From Serilophus lunatus (lineage: Eukaryota; Chordata; Aves; Passeriformes; Eurylaimidae): DNA of 64,000 nucleotides. The first letter of the stretch is position 1. Each line of letters begins with the position of its first letter. A program made the position numbers and the translations under genes. The notes under the pieces are model-generated. The model worked only from the letters and a program-made list of their open reading frames with translations, was not told the DNA's origin and ran no database searches. Location of the stretch: assembly GCA_013399895.1 (NCBI GenBank), contig VXBA01005475.1, positions 118,037 through 182,036 of the forward strand, in the 5' to 3' direction. Of this stretch, positions 1 through 11,376 are shown one piece after another.

Positions 1-74
1 TGAACAATCTGTGCCACTGCTTGGTCAATTTTAGTTAAAAAAAAAAAAAGTGTCTCCTCCTACTCAGAGGGAAC

Positions 75-565
75 CTGCAGTATTTCAGTTTGTGCCCATT
101 GCCTGTGGTCCTATGCCTGGATACCACCTGCAAAGAGTCTGGCTCCCCCTTCTTTGTGCCCTCCTTTCAGGTATTTATAGACATTGACAAGAACCTCCCT
201 GAACCTCCTCTTCTTCAGACTGAACAAACTCAACTCTCTCAGCCTCTCTTCATAGGAGTGGTGCTCCAGCTTTCTCATCGTATTTGTGTTCCCCTCTGCT
301 CTCACTCCAGTATGTCTGTGTATCTCTTGTACTGGGGAGCCTAGAACTGGACAAAACACTCCAGATGTGGCAGCAATGAGCAGTAATCATCTCCCTTGGC
401 CTGCTGGCAACATTCCTAATGCAGTCTAGGATACCGTTTGCTGTGTTTGCATCACAGGCACACGGTGTGGTATCCAGTGCAACCCCGGGTCCTTTTCTAC
501 AAAGCTTTTTTCCAGCTGGATGCTCCCAAGCATGTACTAGTGCATAGGATTGCCTGTCCCACTTG
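75..565 (-). mobile_element. CR1 LINE fragment (ORF2 C-terminal region)
   Basis: Read on the minus strand this matches the widespread avian CR1 non-LTR retrotransposon. The translation between about 359 and 111 contains YEERLRELSLFSLKKRRF and YKYLKGGHKEGGARLF, the conserved C-terminal end of CR1 ORF2. The segment nearer 565 matches the stretch just upstream (colinear with the usual 'paid as ready-to-use Ca. 80 residues further in' region of the family). The copy is 5'-truncated and lacks the usual 3' tail octamers. The left boundary is uncertain because sequence before about 75, including an A13 run at 38-50, no longer resembles CR1. It is a dead copy. Confidence 0.85.
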
Positions 566-3359
566 TGAGTTATTTAGTCACAAGACATTTGTGAAGTCAC
601 ATGACAGCCTGTTCAAAACACAGCATGAGCTAATTGGACTGTTTTTCAGGCAGTAACTGTGAAGTGGGGAAGCAGAGCTTAAGTACATTGTACTTGCTTA
701 ACATCTCAGCTTCTGTTATAGTTTAGCAAGCCCTCATTCTTTTTCACCTAATAAATAAGTTACCTAAAGTCATGCAAACTGGTAGGCTTGGCAATGCATT
801 CCTGATTGGTTTGTATCTCTGCTTCTCCTTCCCCTCACTGCTTTCCTTCTAAATACTTCCATCCTTCCAACTGCATTCATGCTGAAGTGTAAGGTAACGT
901 AAACAGCACGTCTGTCCCTAGAAAAATTTCTCTCTTCAGTTGAAGAGGGAAATGTTACTACTATGAAGCAGGATGTAGGAAAACAGACATGCCACTAAAT
1001 CCACAAACACAATCTGTGGAGAATGCATCAATGTTCAAAGCAGAGCAGCTTTCCACTTGCCAAAAGAACTCACAGGATTTGTCATAGCAGATCATGCTGC
1101 CACTCTGTAAAATCCAGCATGCTGCCTCCAGCACTGGCCAATACCTGATGCAACACAGAAAAGTGAGTAGCAACATATTGCACCTGGCTAATCTTCAGAA
1201 ATTTGCTGTTTAATTGCTAAATGGAGCAGAAAAGAAAAACCCTGAAGTTCCTCTAGGGCTATGTAAGTCATTTTACTTATGTTTAAATTTAGCAATATAG
1301 ACACCTTCAGGTGACACCGCATTAAATGCAGTCAATTAGAATTAGCTTCTTGCACTTAGTCGATAGAGCCAATTAGATAAATGTTCCAGTAACCACAAAT
1401 AATACAGCCATATCTTCCATATAAGCCAAGTTACTAACATGGCATCCCCAATCACTACATGAACAGGTAATGTTAAAGAGTTTGTATATTGTTTTTTTCC
1501 CTATAGGCAGAAGGTCGGGTGCATTCCACAGGATTGCTAAAATTGTGATCTAGGCTAGTATAAAATTAATGTCCTTAACAGGAGGTCAGACTATTTCCAA
1601 AACTCAAAAAATATTCCCATGGATCAGAGCACAGCAAATAACAACAAAGAAAAATCATTAAGTGTTATCACATCTGATTCCACAAAATTTATCTCACCTG
1701 TTTATTATTGCCCTTTCTTCCCCCTCCATCCCCACCTCGCGCCCTGTCCTTCTTATCTTCTGTTTCTGGCACTACCAGAGAAAACTCTGAACAGATAAAT
1801 TTTCACAGAAAATACTACTCATTGTATCCTGAAATAATTCTCAGGCAGTGATAAGAAACAATGAGGACAGAGGAGCCACATTTTTGTAGTGAATGGTTAC
1901 AACAACTATCTTTGACAACACGATATGAAAGTCATTTATTCAATCCAACACCGACATAATGATTTCAGGGGAAAAAAATGAGTACCCTTCATAAATTACT
2001 TCTTATGACTAAATTATGCCACACTCAGCTCACATTTTTCTCAAGTTATCTCATTTACTTTACAGATTGATGATGGTCTTCATGCCTAAGCCTCCATATT
2101 CTACAGGATAAACATTTTCAACCTACTCATCAATCTGTCACATTCCTCACGTTTTATGACCCTTTTCAATTTAGTCAAACTACTTTTGTTGGCAGAGTAG
2201 GGTACAGTGCAATTGGTTTTCTCACCATTTGTGATAAACAAGATGGACCTTATCCTTCTTTTCTCAAGTCTTTCAAACACTTGTACAGATACGATACTGT
2301 ACATGGTCTTGGTAGGCTGGGGTTTTTTTTATAGGACTAACTCTGGTAATTTTTAAATGAACAAAGATTGAATTTGAAACCAAAGAAAAACAATTAAAAT
2401 TTAACGTATTTTTTCACTCCCACTAAGTATTTCCTATTAAAGTTATCCCTTCACTATAAATAAATCCACTTCAGGTGAACCATTTCAGCTTAACGAGCTA
2501 GATTCCTAGTCTCAGGACATCAAAATTAAAAGGTTTTCTATTTCTATTGACTGGTTTTAGTTTTCTGATATTGGCATCAGAAAAGGCTATAGGCAAAGAA
2601 ATAACTGCGAATGCCGACTAACTTAGGGCAATGCTATCTCACTATGATTTTCCCCAGCAAAGAATTGGCAGATAGTATATGTCCAGATAAAGAGGGATTA
2701 CTATTTAGCATTGGTGGTTTTATTAGCATCGGTGCTAACATTGTCTTAGCTTTCATGCTGCTTCCTACATTTTACCATCTTGTTTCTGAGAAAGCCATTT
2801 ATTATTTTCTGGATTAGTTATGTAGTAAACACATATTGTCCAACCCTTTTAGACATTTTTAATGAACAGAGAACTCTATATTCAGCCCATTACAGAAACA
2901 AGAGCTGCCTGTTTTGTATACAAAAGCTCTCATTTGTAAATGCTTTTATCTACTAAATGTTGCACTAAGAGATAACAACCTACTTGACTACACAGAGAAA
3001 AAGTGAAGAAGTTTCCAGGAACATCTCACTCATTCCCTCCAGGGAATTTGAAAGGAGGATATGGTACTTAGACAAATCAGAACATTTTGAATAATCTGGA
3101 ACAGCTTTGGCTCTGAGTTTCTTTAACTTTTAAGTGAAATTGAAAAGTTTCATATTTGTTAGATTTAGTGAAACATGAATCACGTGTAAAAATTAAGTCA
3201 AACTAAGTTGGAAGACACAATGAAATTGATTAAAGTTACTCTTCACATCTTCACAAATGTTAAGACTTGGAGAAATAATACAGTCTGCATTCCTCACCCA
3301 AATATATTGGTGAGTAGCAATGCCATCCAAGCCAAGATAGCTAACTAGCCTTTCTAAGT
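566..3359. other. AT-rich unique sequence, no gene recognised
   Basis: Non-repetitive AT-rich DNA. The open frames here are short (under 75 codons), lack coding-like composition and have no splice-site context. Nothing is recognised except a few homopolymer runs. Confidence 0.5.
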
Positions 3360-4024
3360 TCATGTCCACTCAATACAATTTGGTGGCCAAGAAGGCCAAT
3401 GGCATACTACCCTGCATTAAGAATAGTGTTGCCAGTAGGACCAGGGAAGTTATTCTTCCTTTGTACTTGGCACTGGTCAGGCCACAGCTCGAGTACTGTG
3501 TCCAGTTCTGGGCCCCTCAGTTTAAGAAAGATACCGAGTTGCTGGAACGTGTCCAGAGAAGGGCAACGAGGATGGTGAAGGGGCTGGAGCACAAGCCCTG
3601 TGAGGAGCGGCTGAGGGAGCTGGGGCTGTTCAGCCTGGAGAAGAGGAGGCTCAGGGGTGACCTCATCGCTGCCTGTAACTACCTGAAAGGAGGTTGTAGT
3701 CAGCTGGAGGTTGGTCTGTTCTCTCAGGCTCCCAGTGACAGGATGAGAGGACACAGTCTTAGGCTGTGTCAGGGGAGGTTTAGGTTGGATATCAGGAGAA
3801 ACTTTTTCACAGTGAGAGTGATTTCCCACTGGAATGGACTTCCCAGGGAGGTGGTGGAGTCGCTGTGTTTAAGGATAGGTTAGATGATGAACTTAGTGGT
3901 ATGGTTTAGATGGTATAGATGTTAGACTGATGTTGTACTGGTTGTTAGCCTAGGTAAAGGTTGGACTTGATGAGCTCTACGGTCCTTTCCAACCTTATTA
4001 ATTCTGTGTGTAATTCTGTGTGTA
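3360..4024 (+). mobile_element. CR1 LINE, 3' end with ATTCTGTG tail
   Basis: A 5'-truncated CR1 copy on the plus strand. It keeps the C-terminal part of ORF2, the short 3' UTR (GGTTGGACTTGATGAGCTC at about 3961) and the tail repeat ATTCTGTG at about 4000-4024. The tail varies the usual CR1 3' octamer and fixes orientation and the 3' end. It begins near [13 protein letters not shown], a common CR1 truncation zone. Compared with other copies in the window the reading frame is well preserved, so this is one of the less decayed insertions. Confidence 0.93.
3362..3883 (+). pseudogene. CR1 ORF2 C-terminal remnant
   Basis: An open frame of 173 codons encoding the C-terminal end of the CR1 ORF2 polyprotein, downstream of the reverse transcriptase catalytic core. 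Visible conserved blocks are [15 protein letters not shown] (about residue 39), [39 protein letters not shown] and [16 protein letters not shown]. The endonuclease and reverse transcriptase domains are missing, so it cannot act alone. The frame diverges after VVESL, where a small deletion removes the usual final residues. The first ATG is only the first in-frame methionine after the truncation, not a real start. Confidence 0.85.
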
Positions 4025-4111
4025 AATGTACAGGACTAGAAACTCAGTAGTATGGCTTAATGTCTAAATGTCTATCCATATTGGCAATACTTTTTCTTTT
4101 GGCTGATGAAA

Positions 4112-4340
4112 ATCATACAATCATAGAATATCTCAAGTTAGAAGGGACCCATAAGGAGCATCTCCTTACAGGACTACCTAACATTTAACCATATGACTCA
4201 CAGCATCGTCCAAAAGTTCCTTGAGCTCTGACAGGCTTAGTGCTGTGATCACTTCCCTGAGGAGCCCATTGCAGTGACTAAGCACACTGACAATTTCCTA
4301 ACATTCCTAACATTCAATCTGAACTGCCCCAACAGAGCTC
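4112..4340 (-). mobile_element. CR1 LINE 3' fragment
   Basis: On the minus strand this is the terminal 230 bases of a CR1 copy. The 3' end is marked by the ATTCTATGATTG-type tail at 4112-4128, followed (in element order) by the block matching 'AGTTCAAGGAACTTTTGGAC'-like text. It is of a different CR1 subfamily from the neighbour at 3360-4024 and lies tail-to-tail with it, about 90 bases apart. It is diverged and 5'-truncated. Confidence 0.8.
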
Positions 4341-4344
4341 AAAT

Positions 4345-5446
4345 ATTATAAGGTGATATAAGTAGATCAGGCAAATTACAGCTTTAGACTTCTGAATTTC
4401 CTCTTCTCCTACAGTCCTCCTGGCCCTTAAAAGGAAAGACAATTGCATTTCAACAGTTTCAGCAAACTCCATGCCCACCATTATTGTTCTGCTTCCTGTT
4501 TTCCTTTATAGCCATCCCCACTTCCTTAAACTGCTGTTGTCAGTTTGGCTGTCAAAACTGATCATGCCTGATACCCTAGAAATAGGTTCATTCAAAAGGG
4601 TAGGAAAAATAACTTTACAAGGTGGGATACTGAAAGAAAAAAACTGTACTACATTTATCTTCTAGGAAGAATAATCCATAATAAATAAATAATAAATAAT
4701 AATAAATGTTCAGAAATTGCTTCTCGAACTGTATTAACTCAGACCTCAAGTGACCTTTGTTTGGAAGTGCGAGGAGATAACATTTTTGTGGCACAACTTG
4801 ATCTGAAGTAGAATCAGCACTGCTAACCAGATGGGAAGCGACAGCTATCAGGCCTCTGCAGTGGAAAGCTACCAAAGTACAACACTTTTGAAATGATGTT
4901 CACTTTTCAGATTAAAAAGTTACTTGAGCCTGAGGCTAATTAACATTTTAGGGGAGCTGGGGGATAGAGAAAAATCAAACGCTGACAGCAGTGCTGTTTA
5001 GAGAGTTGACTCCTGCAGCCGGGTTTCATTAAGCTGCTGGAGCCAGGTGACTGATCCAAGACTGACCACCTTTTACAGAGCAAACCTGCACTAGTTTCAG
5101 TGGGACTATGCTCTTTATATGTTAAGACCATAGCACAAATAAGACAGCACTACATTTTGCAGCAAAGTGTAATTCATTATGACATATTACAAGAAAAATT
5201 TAGAAACATGAAATCCGATGAATAATCCCACATTGCATTTCTTAACGAAACCTGGAGACAGGCAAAGAAAAATCTCATCATAGTTACATAAAAGAAGATG
5301 ACAAGATAAACCTTTTTTATGTATCTATTATTTTCCCCTTTCTAGTGTACTACATATCTAAAATTGTATAGACTCCTAGACAGCATTCGGGAAGATTATT
5401 TGCTTTCTAGTTACATACTTAGTCATATTAATTTCTTCATATGTAA
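4345..5446. other. AT-rich unique sequence
   Basis: No gene recognised. A short (AATA)n microsatellite lies at about 4679-4707. Other open frames are short and have no coding-like composition. Confidence 0.5.
4679..4707. repeat. (AATA)n/(AAT)n microsatellite
   Basis: Imperfect alternation of AATA and AAT units over about 29 bases. It is a plain simple repeat. Confidence 0.85.
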
Positions 5447-5836
5447 GGACAAACTATACTGACAGAGTTTGAAAAAAAAATTATCTCCATCGTAGCTGCT
5501 CCTGCCATCAGAGGAGATGAGGATGCCATACTCGAGCAGCTCTGCAATTGCACAGCTATCAAGGAACTGTCACTGCTGCACAAGCAGCAGGAGCTGCAAG
5601 GCCACTGCAAATTGAGCCAAAGACTGAAGAGGTCTGTGACAAAGATGAGTAATAGAACCACGTAGTAGTTTCCCTACTGCTCTTCATCACCTCTCTGGAG
5701 TTCTCAACCTTGGAGGCACTCATGTTCCGGGGGAGAGCCAGCCTTCCTCTCCTCCCATTGGGCTGCAAAAGTAACTGTGACGTATGTTTTGAATGAAGGG
5801 GATTCCACACCATGCACAGGCAGCTTCTCAGACAAG
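5447..5836 (+). pseudogene. Coding-like segment, unknown protein, broken by two stops
   Basis: I do not recognise this protein. One plus-strand frame is open for 72 codons from 5447 to 5662. It then has two consecutive TAG stops (5663-5668) and stays open again for 56 codons to a TGA at 5837. The first block looks protein-like rather than random: ILEQLCNCTAIKELSLLHK followed by QQELQGHCKLSQRLKRSV, rich in E, K, L and Q and helix-prone. The second block contains AAKVTVTYVLNEGDSTPC. No convincing splice acceptor precedes 5447. It could be a decayed retrocopy, an old transposon remnant, or chance. GC is higher than in the flanks. Confidence 0.25.
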
Positions 5837-6959
5837 TGATTCTTAATTCTGCTATATATAGTTCAAACTGTCAGATTTGACCTTCACCATTTACTTCCAA
5901 GTTTCCACCCTGTTTTATCTTTCTTGCATATTTTCCTATTACGGGAGAATTTGTAACTTTCCATATCAGGGTTATTCAGCAATTCAACAGCTCCTTAAAA
6001 AGTTAATTTAGGATTAAATATCACTTCTGGCAAATGTTACATAACTTTTCCTATTTAAAGGCAGTATCAGTGCCAAGTAATTTATGATTTCAGATTAACA
6101 ACTCTTTGAAATAATGTCTACATTAAATTCCACACTCATAAGCTTGCCTGATCTCCTTGATAAATTTGCTACAGATTACCTGGAGTCCTCCTGTGCATGG
6201 TAGTGGAAGAGAATCCTTCTTCCTCATCTTATATGTACTGCCTTCCATAACTTTTTAGAGGTGGTCCCCACATCAGTTTTGATGGTGCCAAAACATGTGA
6301 AATTTGACTGCAGAGGGCCAGACAACAATGCTGCTATTCATGGAACAGTCCAGCAGCCAAACCGTAACAGGGAAAATGAAACCATTTTTATTACTCTTTT
6401 CAGGTAAATAAAACTCAAATAGCTCCAATGAAGTCTCCACGAAAGCCTGCATGAATAGGTTAATGTTCTCCCATCAGCTACCACACTAACCTCAGCTGAA
6501 TGTCTTGATAGATAGATAAATATCATTGTGGCAGCCCATACACATCGAATTCTTTACCCCAAACAAAATCTTATTTCTCTGCCATGATATATCTGGACAG
6601 TTCCTAGATCAAATCAGAGCTATGATCACACTAACGTTTCTTATCACCGCAGTTATTTCCACTATCTGACAGAACTGAAACAACAAACTACCTCCACCAT
6701 AGCAGCAGTCACAGGCAGAGTTGCCAGCTTGCCAGTGTAACTTATTCCACAAAGGAATATGACAGTAAATTTCAGCCTACAGTAGACTTGCCAGCAATGT
6801 TCCGCTGCTACAGCCACATGACAAAAGCATAGGCATATCCTTAGGAGACTTTTTAGCTCAAAAGTCACAGCATAGGTACTTACAGTTCTACTCAAGCTCC
6901 TAAGAAACTTTCTCTTTTCTTCCCACTAGGCCCAGCGCACTGACTTTTGAAACTCAATT

Positions 6960-7032
6960 GTTTTAGGGTTTTTTTTTCTTTTGATGGGTAGGTTTTTTTG
7001 GGGATGGTTGGTTGAGGGTATTGTGTGTTGTT
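6960..7032. repeat. T/G-rich low-complexity tract
   Basis: Mixed T and G runs such as GGGTTTTTTTTT and GGTTTTTTTGGGG. On the minus strand it reads as A/C-rich. It is one of several such tracts in the window (see 16916, 25078, 39581, 54992, 56534). Confidence 0.75.
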
Positions 7033-10000
7033 AACTATGTTTTATTTAAATTAATTTCACAAACAGCAGCGACAATCTGTTGTCACAGAGCAGAAATGTT
7101 TTATTTGATAGTGCATAACCTTTTCCGGCCTCATGCTTGGGGTATGGTTAGGAGGTGCAGAGGAAGAAATGAAAGGAAGATGTAAAAGTAGACTGAAAAG
7201 TAGGCTGAACATGTAACACCAATAATTAAGAAATAAACATAGTTTAACCAAAGCACATGACAGTGCTTACATTCAATTATGATTCTGGAATTCTGAGAAG
7301 TCTGTGATATTATACCAAACCAAGCTGAAAAAAATTATTCACATAAGACTAACCTGTCAAGGATAAGTTTTATGCGTAAAAAAGGCATATGTAAAACTCA
7401 AAGTTTCTTAACGCTACATTTCAAAGGCATTTAAAAGAGTCATTCTGGTAACAAATGTGAGATTCTGACTGGGAAATAATTTTCCAATTAATTTAGAGAT
7501 GTTCATTAGCCCTCAGAGTTAACACATCATTTCATTCCAAAGTTTCAGGTGTTTGGGCTTGGATTTTGTTCTCTCTGCCCAGCACCAGTATTATTCCAGT
7601 ATTATCTAAATCAGTTCTGGGTTTTAACCTCTGATTGATTATTGAATGATAAATAATTATCATTTCCAGCTTTCTATTACTGTCCGTTAATTTTTCTTCT
7701 GACTGGTTGCAACTACATGTTCCACAGCTACACTCATATGCACCACCAAAAACTCCTAAAGATACAGCAAGCTAATTTTTTTTTTAACTTGATGTTTACA
7801 AGCTTTACAAACATATGGTATTAGAACAAACTGACTCAGTTTTCCAAGACTCTTGGCAAAGAGGGAGAAAATGGACCTGATCTCTTCAAGCTACATAAGA
7901 CAATTTTTGCATACCTTGGGGGTGGGGAGTAGATACATAGAATTTTGAAGATTTCAGTTAAGGCCCTGAGATTTTAATTTTGAGATTTAAAGAATAGGTA
8001 AGATTTTCTCACTCTGCCTATTCTGTTTGTTTGAACAAGGAAAAATCTAAATTGAATCTAAACTGAAAATCTGTTGAATGCTAGTTAACTAAGGCAATTA
8101 TGCCACCTGCATAAAGTAATGCAAATACTCCTTAGGTAAGCCTAATTTGGAACATAAACTTGAAAGTTACTCCTTTATGAATTTACTATCTAATTTGTGG
8201 TTAAATGATGAGCAAATTAAATAAAGATCCTAGATTCTCTTTTCAAAGAGCAGTACTTTTACAGAATGTTAAAGCCATCTAGGATAGGAGCTAATGAGGT
8301 TCAGCATCTTAATAACACTTGAGCTACTTCTAAAAGAGAAATTCCAGCTGTATTTTTTGTCAGAAAACAGGGTAGATACCTGTAGGCCATATGTGCTAAA
8401 TGTTTGTGGTAACATCTTTGAGCTTTTTAGACTTTAAGAACTGTAAAGCTGGATGAGGAAAGATACCCAGAAACCTGTTGCCTAGTCCAAATAAACAGCT
8501 GAAACAAGCCAACCTCCATGCAGGTATTTCTGTATTTGAGCTTCAACTTCATCTAAATCTTTCCAAGATGCAGAAGAGTTTGCACTGATCACTCATCATT
8601 AACAGTTCCACAGCTGCTGCAACACATGCCTGGAGCACCACTCAGTCAGACCCACAAGCCTCAGGAGACCCTGCTCTTGGCTGGTAAATTTAACTGGCAG
8701 TCTAGCTATTATTGCCATAGCCTTCAGTGATCTCCCTCTCTACTTTCTCACTATAAGTGTCAATACACATCGACTGTGATCTCCAGAAATGCATCCCACC
8801 TCACAAACAAAAAACTATCACTGAAAGCCATGTCACTGCTGTGCTCACCAAGTGACACATCAATAAAAGAAATGGCTTGTCATCAATAAAATGACGCATT
8901 TCCTTGAGAAATGCCACATCAACTGTATGCCCACCACAGAATTGAGCCCAACTCCCAAAAGGATATGAAAAGACAGCTCAAATGGATTAAAAATTGCATG
9001 CCACTTTATAGGTCTCAAGTCTGGAATCAGCAGTTCAGTCTAATTGTGTTTTGTATGTGCAAGAACCTGCAAAATCAGCTCTGGGTTTACAGCTGAGAAA
9101 GATAACTCCAGCACCAATGAGATAACACGATCACTTCCTTGAAAACCCTAAAATTAAGGAACAAGGAAGACAGAAGATAAGAGCAGTAGCAGTCCAACCA
9201 CCACATTTTACAAGAACTAGTGATTGTATACCATTTAGTGCTTACATTAATCAGCCAGAGATATATCACTCTATCAGGCTGCTCTGCAGCAACATACCAT
9301 GAGACCTCTCAATCTCTCATTTTCACAGGTTTTTTGAAAGGTAGAGGGGCAATATTTTCCACTAGACCCTTTTCATAAAAAAAAATCTGAAAATTAACAG
9401 AGCTGATACGGACTTATATAGGCTTTTTAAAGACAACTTATGTAAGAGTTATCAGGAAAAAAAATGCTTCAGGTGTTTCAATGGGATATGGAAACGGAAA
9501 ATAAGATGACTGGGGAGAGGGTGATCAGTATAGTCTACTTAGATTAACCTTTAAGACATATTCGATTAGGGACACTGTCTCATTTTTGTACTTCAGCTTG
9601 GAATTTTTTTTTTCCCTCAGCAATGGATCTGATGGAGGGGGGGCATAAAGATTTAAGAAGGTTTCCCAAGGCTTGCAAGTTTACTAAAGTAGATTATTCT
9701 AACAATTTAGGGCTCTAAACTGCTGAATCAAGTTTGCTACACAAGGTTGACAGACATTTGGAAAAAAAAAATCTATCAACTCCTAAACTACACTTGGTTA
9801 GGGAAATAAAGCTTAGCTCTAGATTTGGTTGTACTTTAAAAAAAAATAAAGTTTATCATATATTTCTCTCAAAGAAGAAATATTCATCAATAGTAAGTTA
9901 TGGCACTAACAAATATTTTTCCTCTATTTCATTTGTGCTGCAAAAAGCAGCAATTAAAGACTTATTTAAAGCAAAAGATCTTATTAATGGGTTGTTACTC

Positions 10001-10261
10001 TCTATAAAATCTATTTCAGTTCAGTAGCCCTGATTAAGTCTCAATTTATAAAAGTGGAAAGAGGCCAACATAGAAAATCGGTGTAACTCCCTAACAACAT
10101 AGATTTTTTTTCTTTTTTTAGAGGGCAGTTCTGAAATGGATTACAAAGCCTTCTAATAAAAATCAATGACATTCTAAAGTTAAAGCCTTAAAGAGCAGGC
10201 AAAGGTTTAAAATGCCCAAAATGGAAACATGTGTTTCAAACTTTGATTTTCTCTTGTGTTC

Positions 10262-10280
10262 TGTTTGTTTGTTTGTTCGT
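10262..10280. repeat. (TTTG)n microsatellite
   Basis: Four tandem TTTG-type units with one interruption (TTCG), followed by a T6 run. Confidence 0.8.
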
Positions 10281-10506
10281 TTTTTGCTTAAGGCAAAAGA
10301 GTGACTTTTTGAATCACTACTACCTAATCTAGGGTAAAGAAGTGTCTTCACAGACCCAGATGTGGAATGCTAGGTAATATTTTCTGATGCTGATGTGAAG
10401 TCACATTTTGTTTGCACTCCCTCTCAGAATCCTCTTCCTGAGAACCTCCTCTCCTCAGCTACCATGGCATTCATGCCATGCTTCACAGTGCTCTTCTTCC
10501 CTACAG

Positions 10507-10663
10507 CTGCAGCACCAGCAATCAGCACCAGCATTTTCACACCTCTGGCCCTGGGGCTTCATCAGGGAATGCTTTAAATGGTTATGGGTCTGTTTTAGCT
10601 GTAACTGCAAATATTGATAGGGGTCAGGACAGGGTGGGAAGATCATCTGCTATAGCTGAACAG
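10507..10663 (+). other. Possible exon: strong acceptor then coding-like frame
   Basis: I do not recognise the product. A pyrimidine-rich tract ending CTCTTCTTCCCTACAG at 10506 is one of the best 3' splice-site look-alikes in the window. It is followed by a frame open for about 52 codons to a TGA at 10664. The composition is protein-like (S, H, Q, G rich), including HFHTSGPGASSGNALNGYGS and VLAVTANIDRGQDRVG. No strong donor is seen before the stop, although GACAGGGTGGGA near 10630 could serve weakly. A CR1 copy starts almost immediately downstream, so part of this could be unrecognised upstream CR1 sequence. Alternatives are a terminal exon, a retrocopy or chance. Confidence 0.25.
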
Positions 10664-10671
10664 TGACTCTA

Positions 10672-11376
10672 GACACTGAGAGCAGTTGTGAGGAGAAGGA
10701 CTTGGGGGTCTTGCTCAACAAGAACCCTGATACGACCCAGCAATGTGCATGTGCAACTCAGAAAGTTAACTGCATTCTGGGCTGCATCAAAAGCAACATG
10801 GGTCGTGGGAGGTCACTCTGCTACTCTGCTCCTCTCTGGTGACACCCCACCTGAAGTAAGTACTTATGTTGGGGTCCTCAACATAAGAATGATGTGGAAC
10901 TGTTGGAGAGAGCCTAGATGAGGGCCACAAAGATAATCACAGGGCTGGAACACCTCTCCTTTGAAGAAAGGCTGAGATACTTGGGGTTTTTCAGCCTGGA
11001 GAAGAGAAGACTCCAGGGAGAACTTAGAATACCTTTCAGTACCTAAAGGTAGCCTACAAGGAAGTTGGAGAGGGACTTTTTACAAATGCTTGTCGAGACA
11101 GGCCAAGGGGGATGGCCTTAAGATGAAGGAGGGAAGGTTTAGATTAGATACTAGGAAGAAATTCTTTACAAAGAATTTGGTGAGACGCTGGAACTGGCTG
11201 ACTAGAGAAATTGTGGATGCCCCATTTCTGGCAGTGTTCAAGGCCAGGTCTGATGGGGCTGTAAGCAGCTTGGTGATTTGATCAACTGGAGCAACTACAA
11301 TGTGTTCCTACCCATGGCAGGGAGGCTGAAACTACCTGATTCTTCCACACCAAACCATTCTATGATTCTATGACTA
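10672..11376 (+). mobile_element. CR1 LINE, 3' end with ATTCTATG tail
   Basis: A 5'-truncated plus-strand CR1. Landmarks in order are GAGAAGGACTTGGGGGTC (10695), GGGCTGCATCAAAAGCA, GCCTGGAGAAGAG (about 10995), a GACTTTTTACAAA block (about 11075), the ORF2 C-terminal remnant GRFRLDTRKKFFTKN (about 11135) and the tail ATTCTATGATTCTATG at about 11360-11375. The GACTTTTTACAA block belongs to a CR1 subfamily distinct from the copy at 3360. Several frameshifts break ORF2. Confidence 0.92.

Larger units (their letters stand above)
5840..10435. other. AT-rich unique sequence, no gene recognised
   Basis: No exon or clear mobile element is recognised. It holds a T/G-rich low-complexity tract at about 6960-7032, several A or T runs, and a (TTTG)n stretch at 10262-10280. 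The longest open frame here (97 codons from 9734, plus) is lysine- and serine-rich, as expected of AT-rich noncoding DNA. Confidence 0.5.

Noticed and set aside
8440..8700. Faint resemblance to a CR1 3' end on the minus strand
   Set aside because: Too few matching blocks and no tail. I could not separate it from chance.
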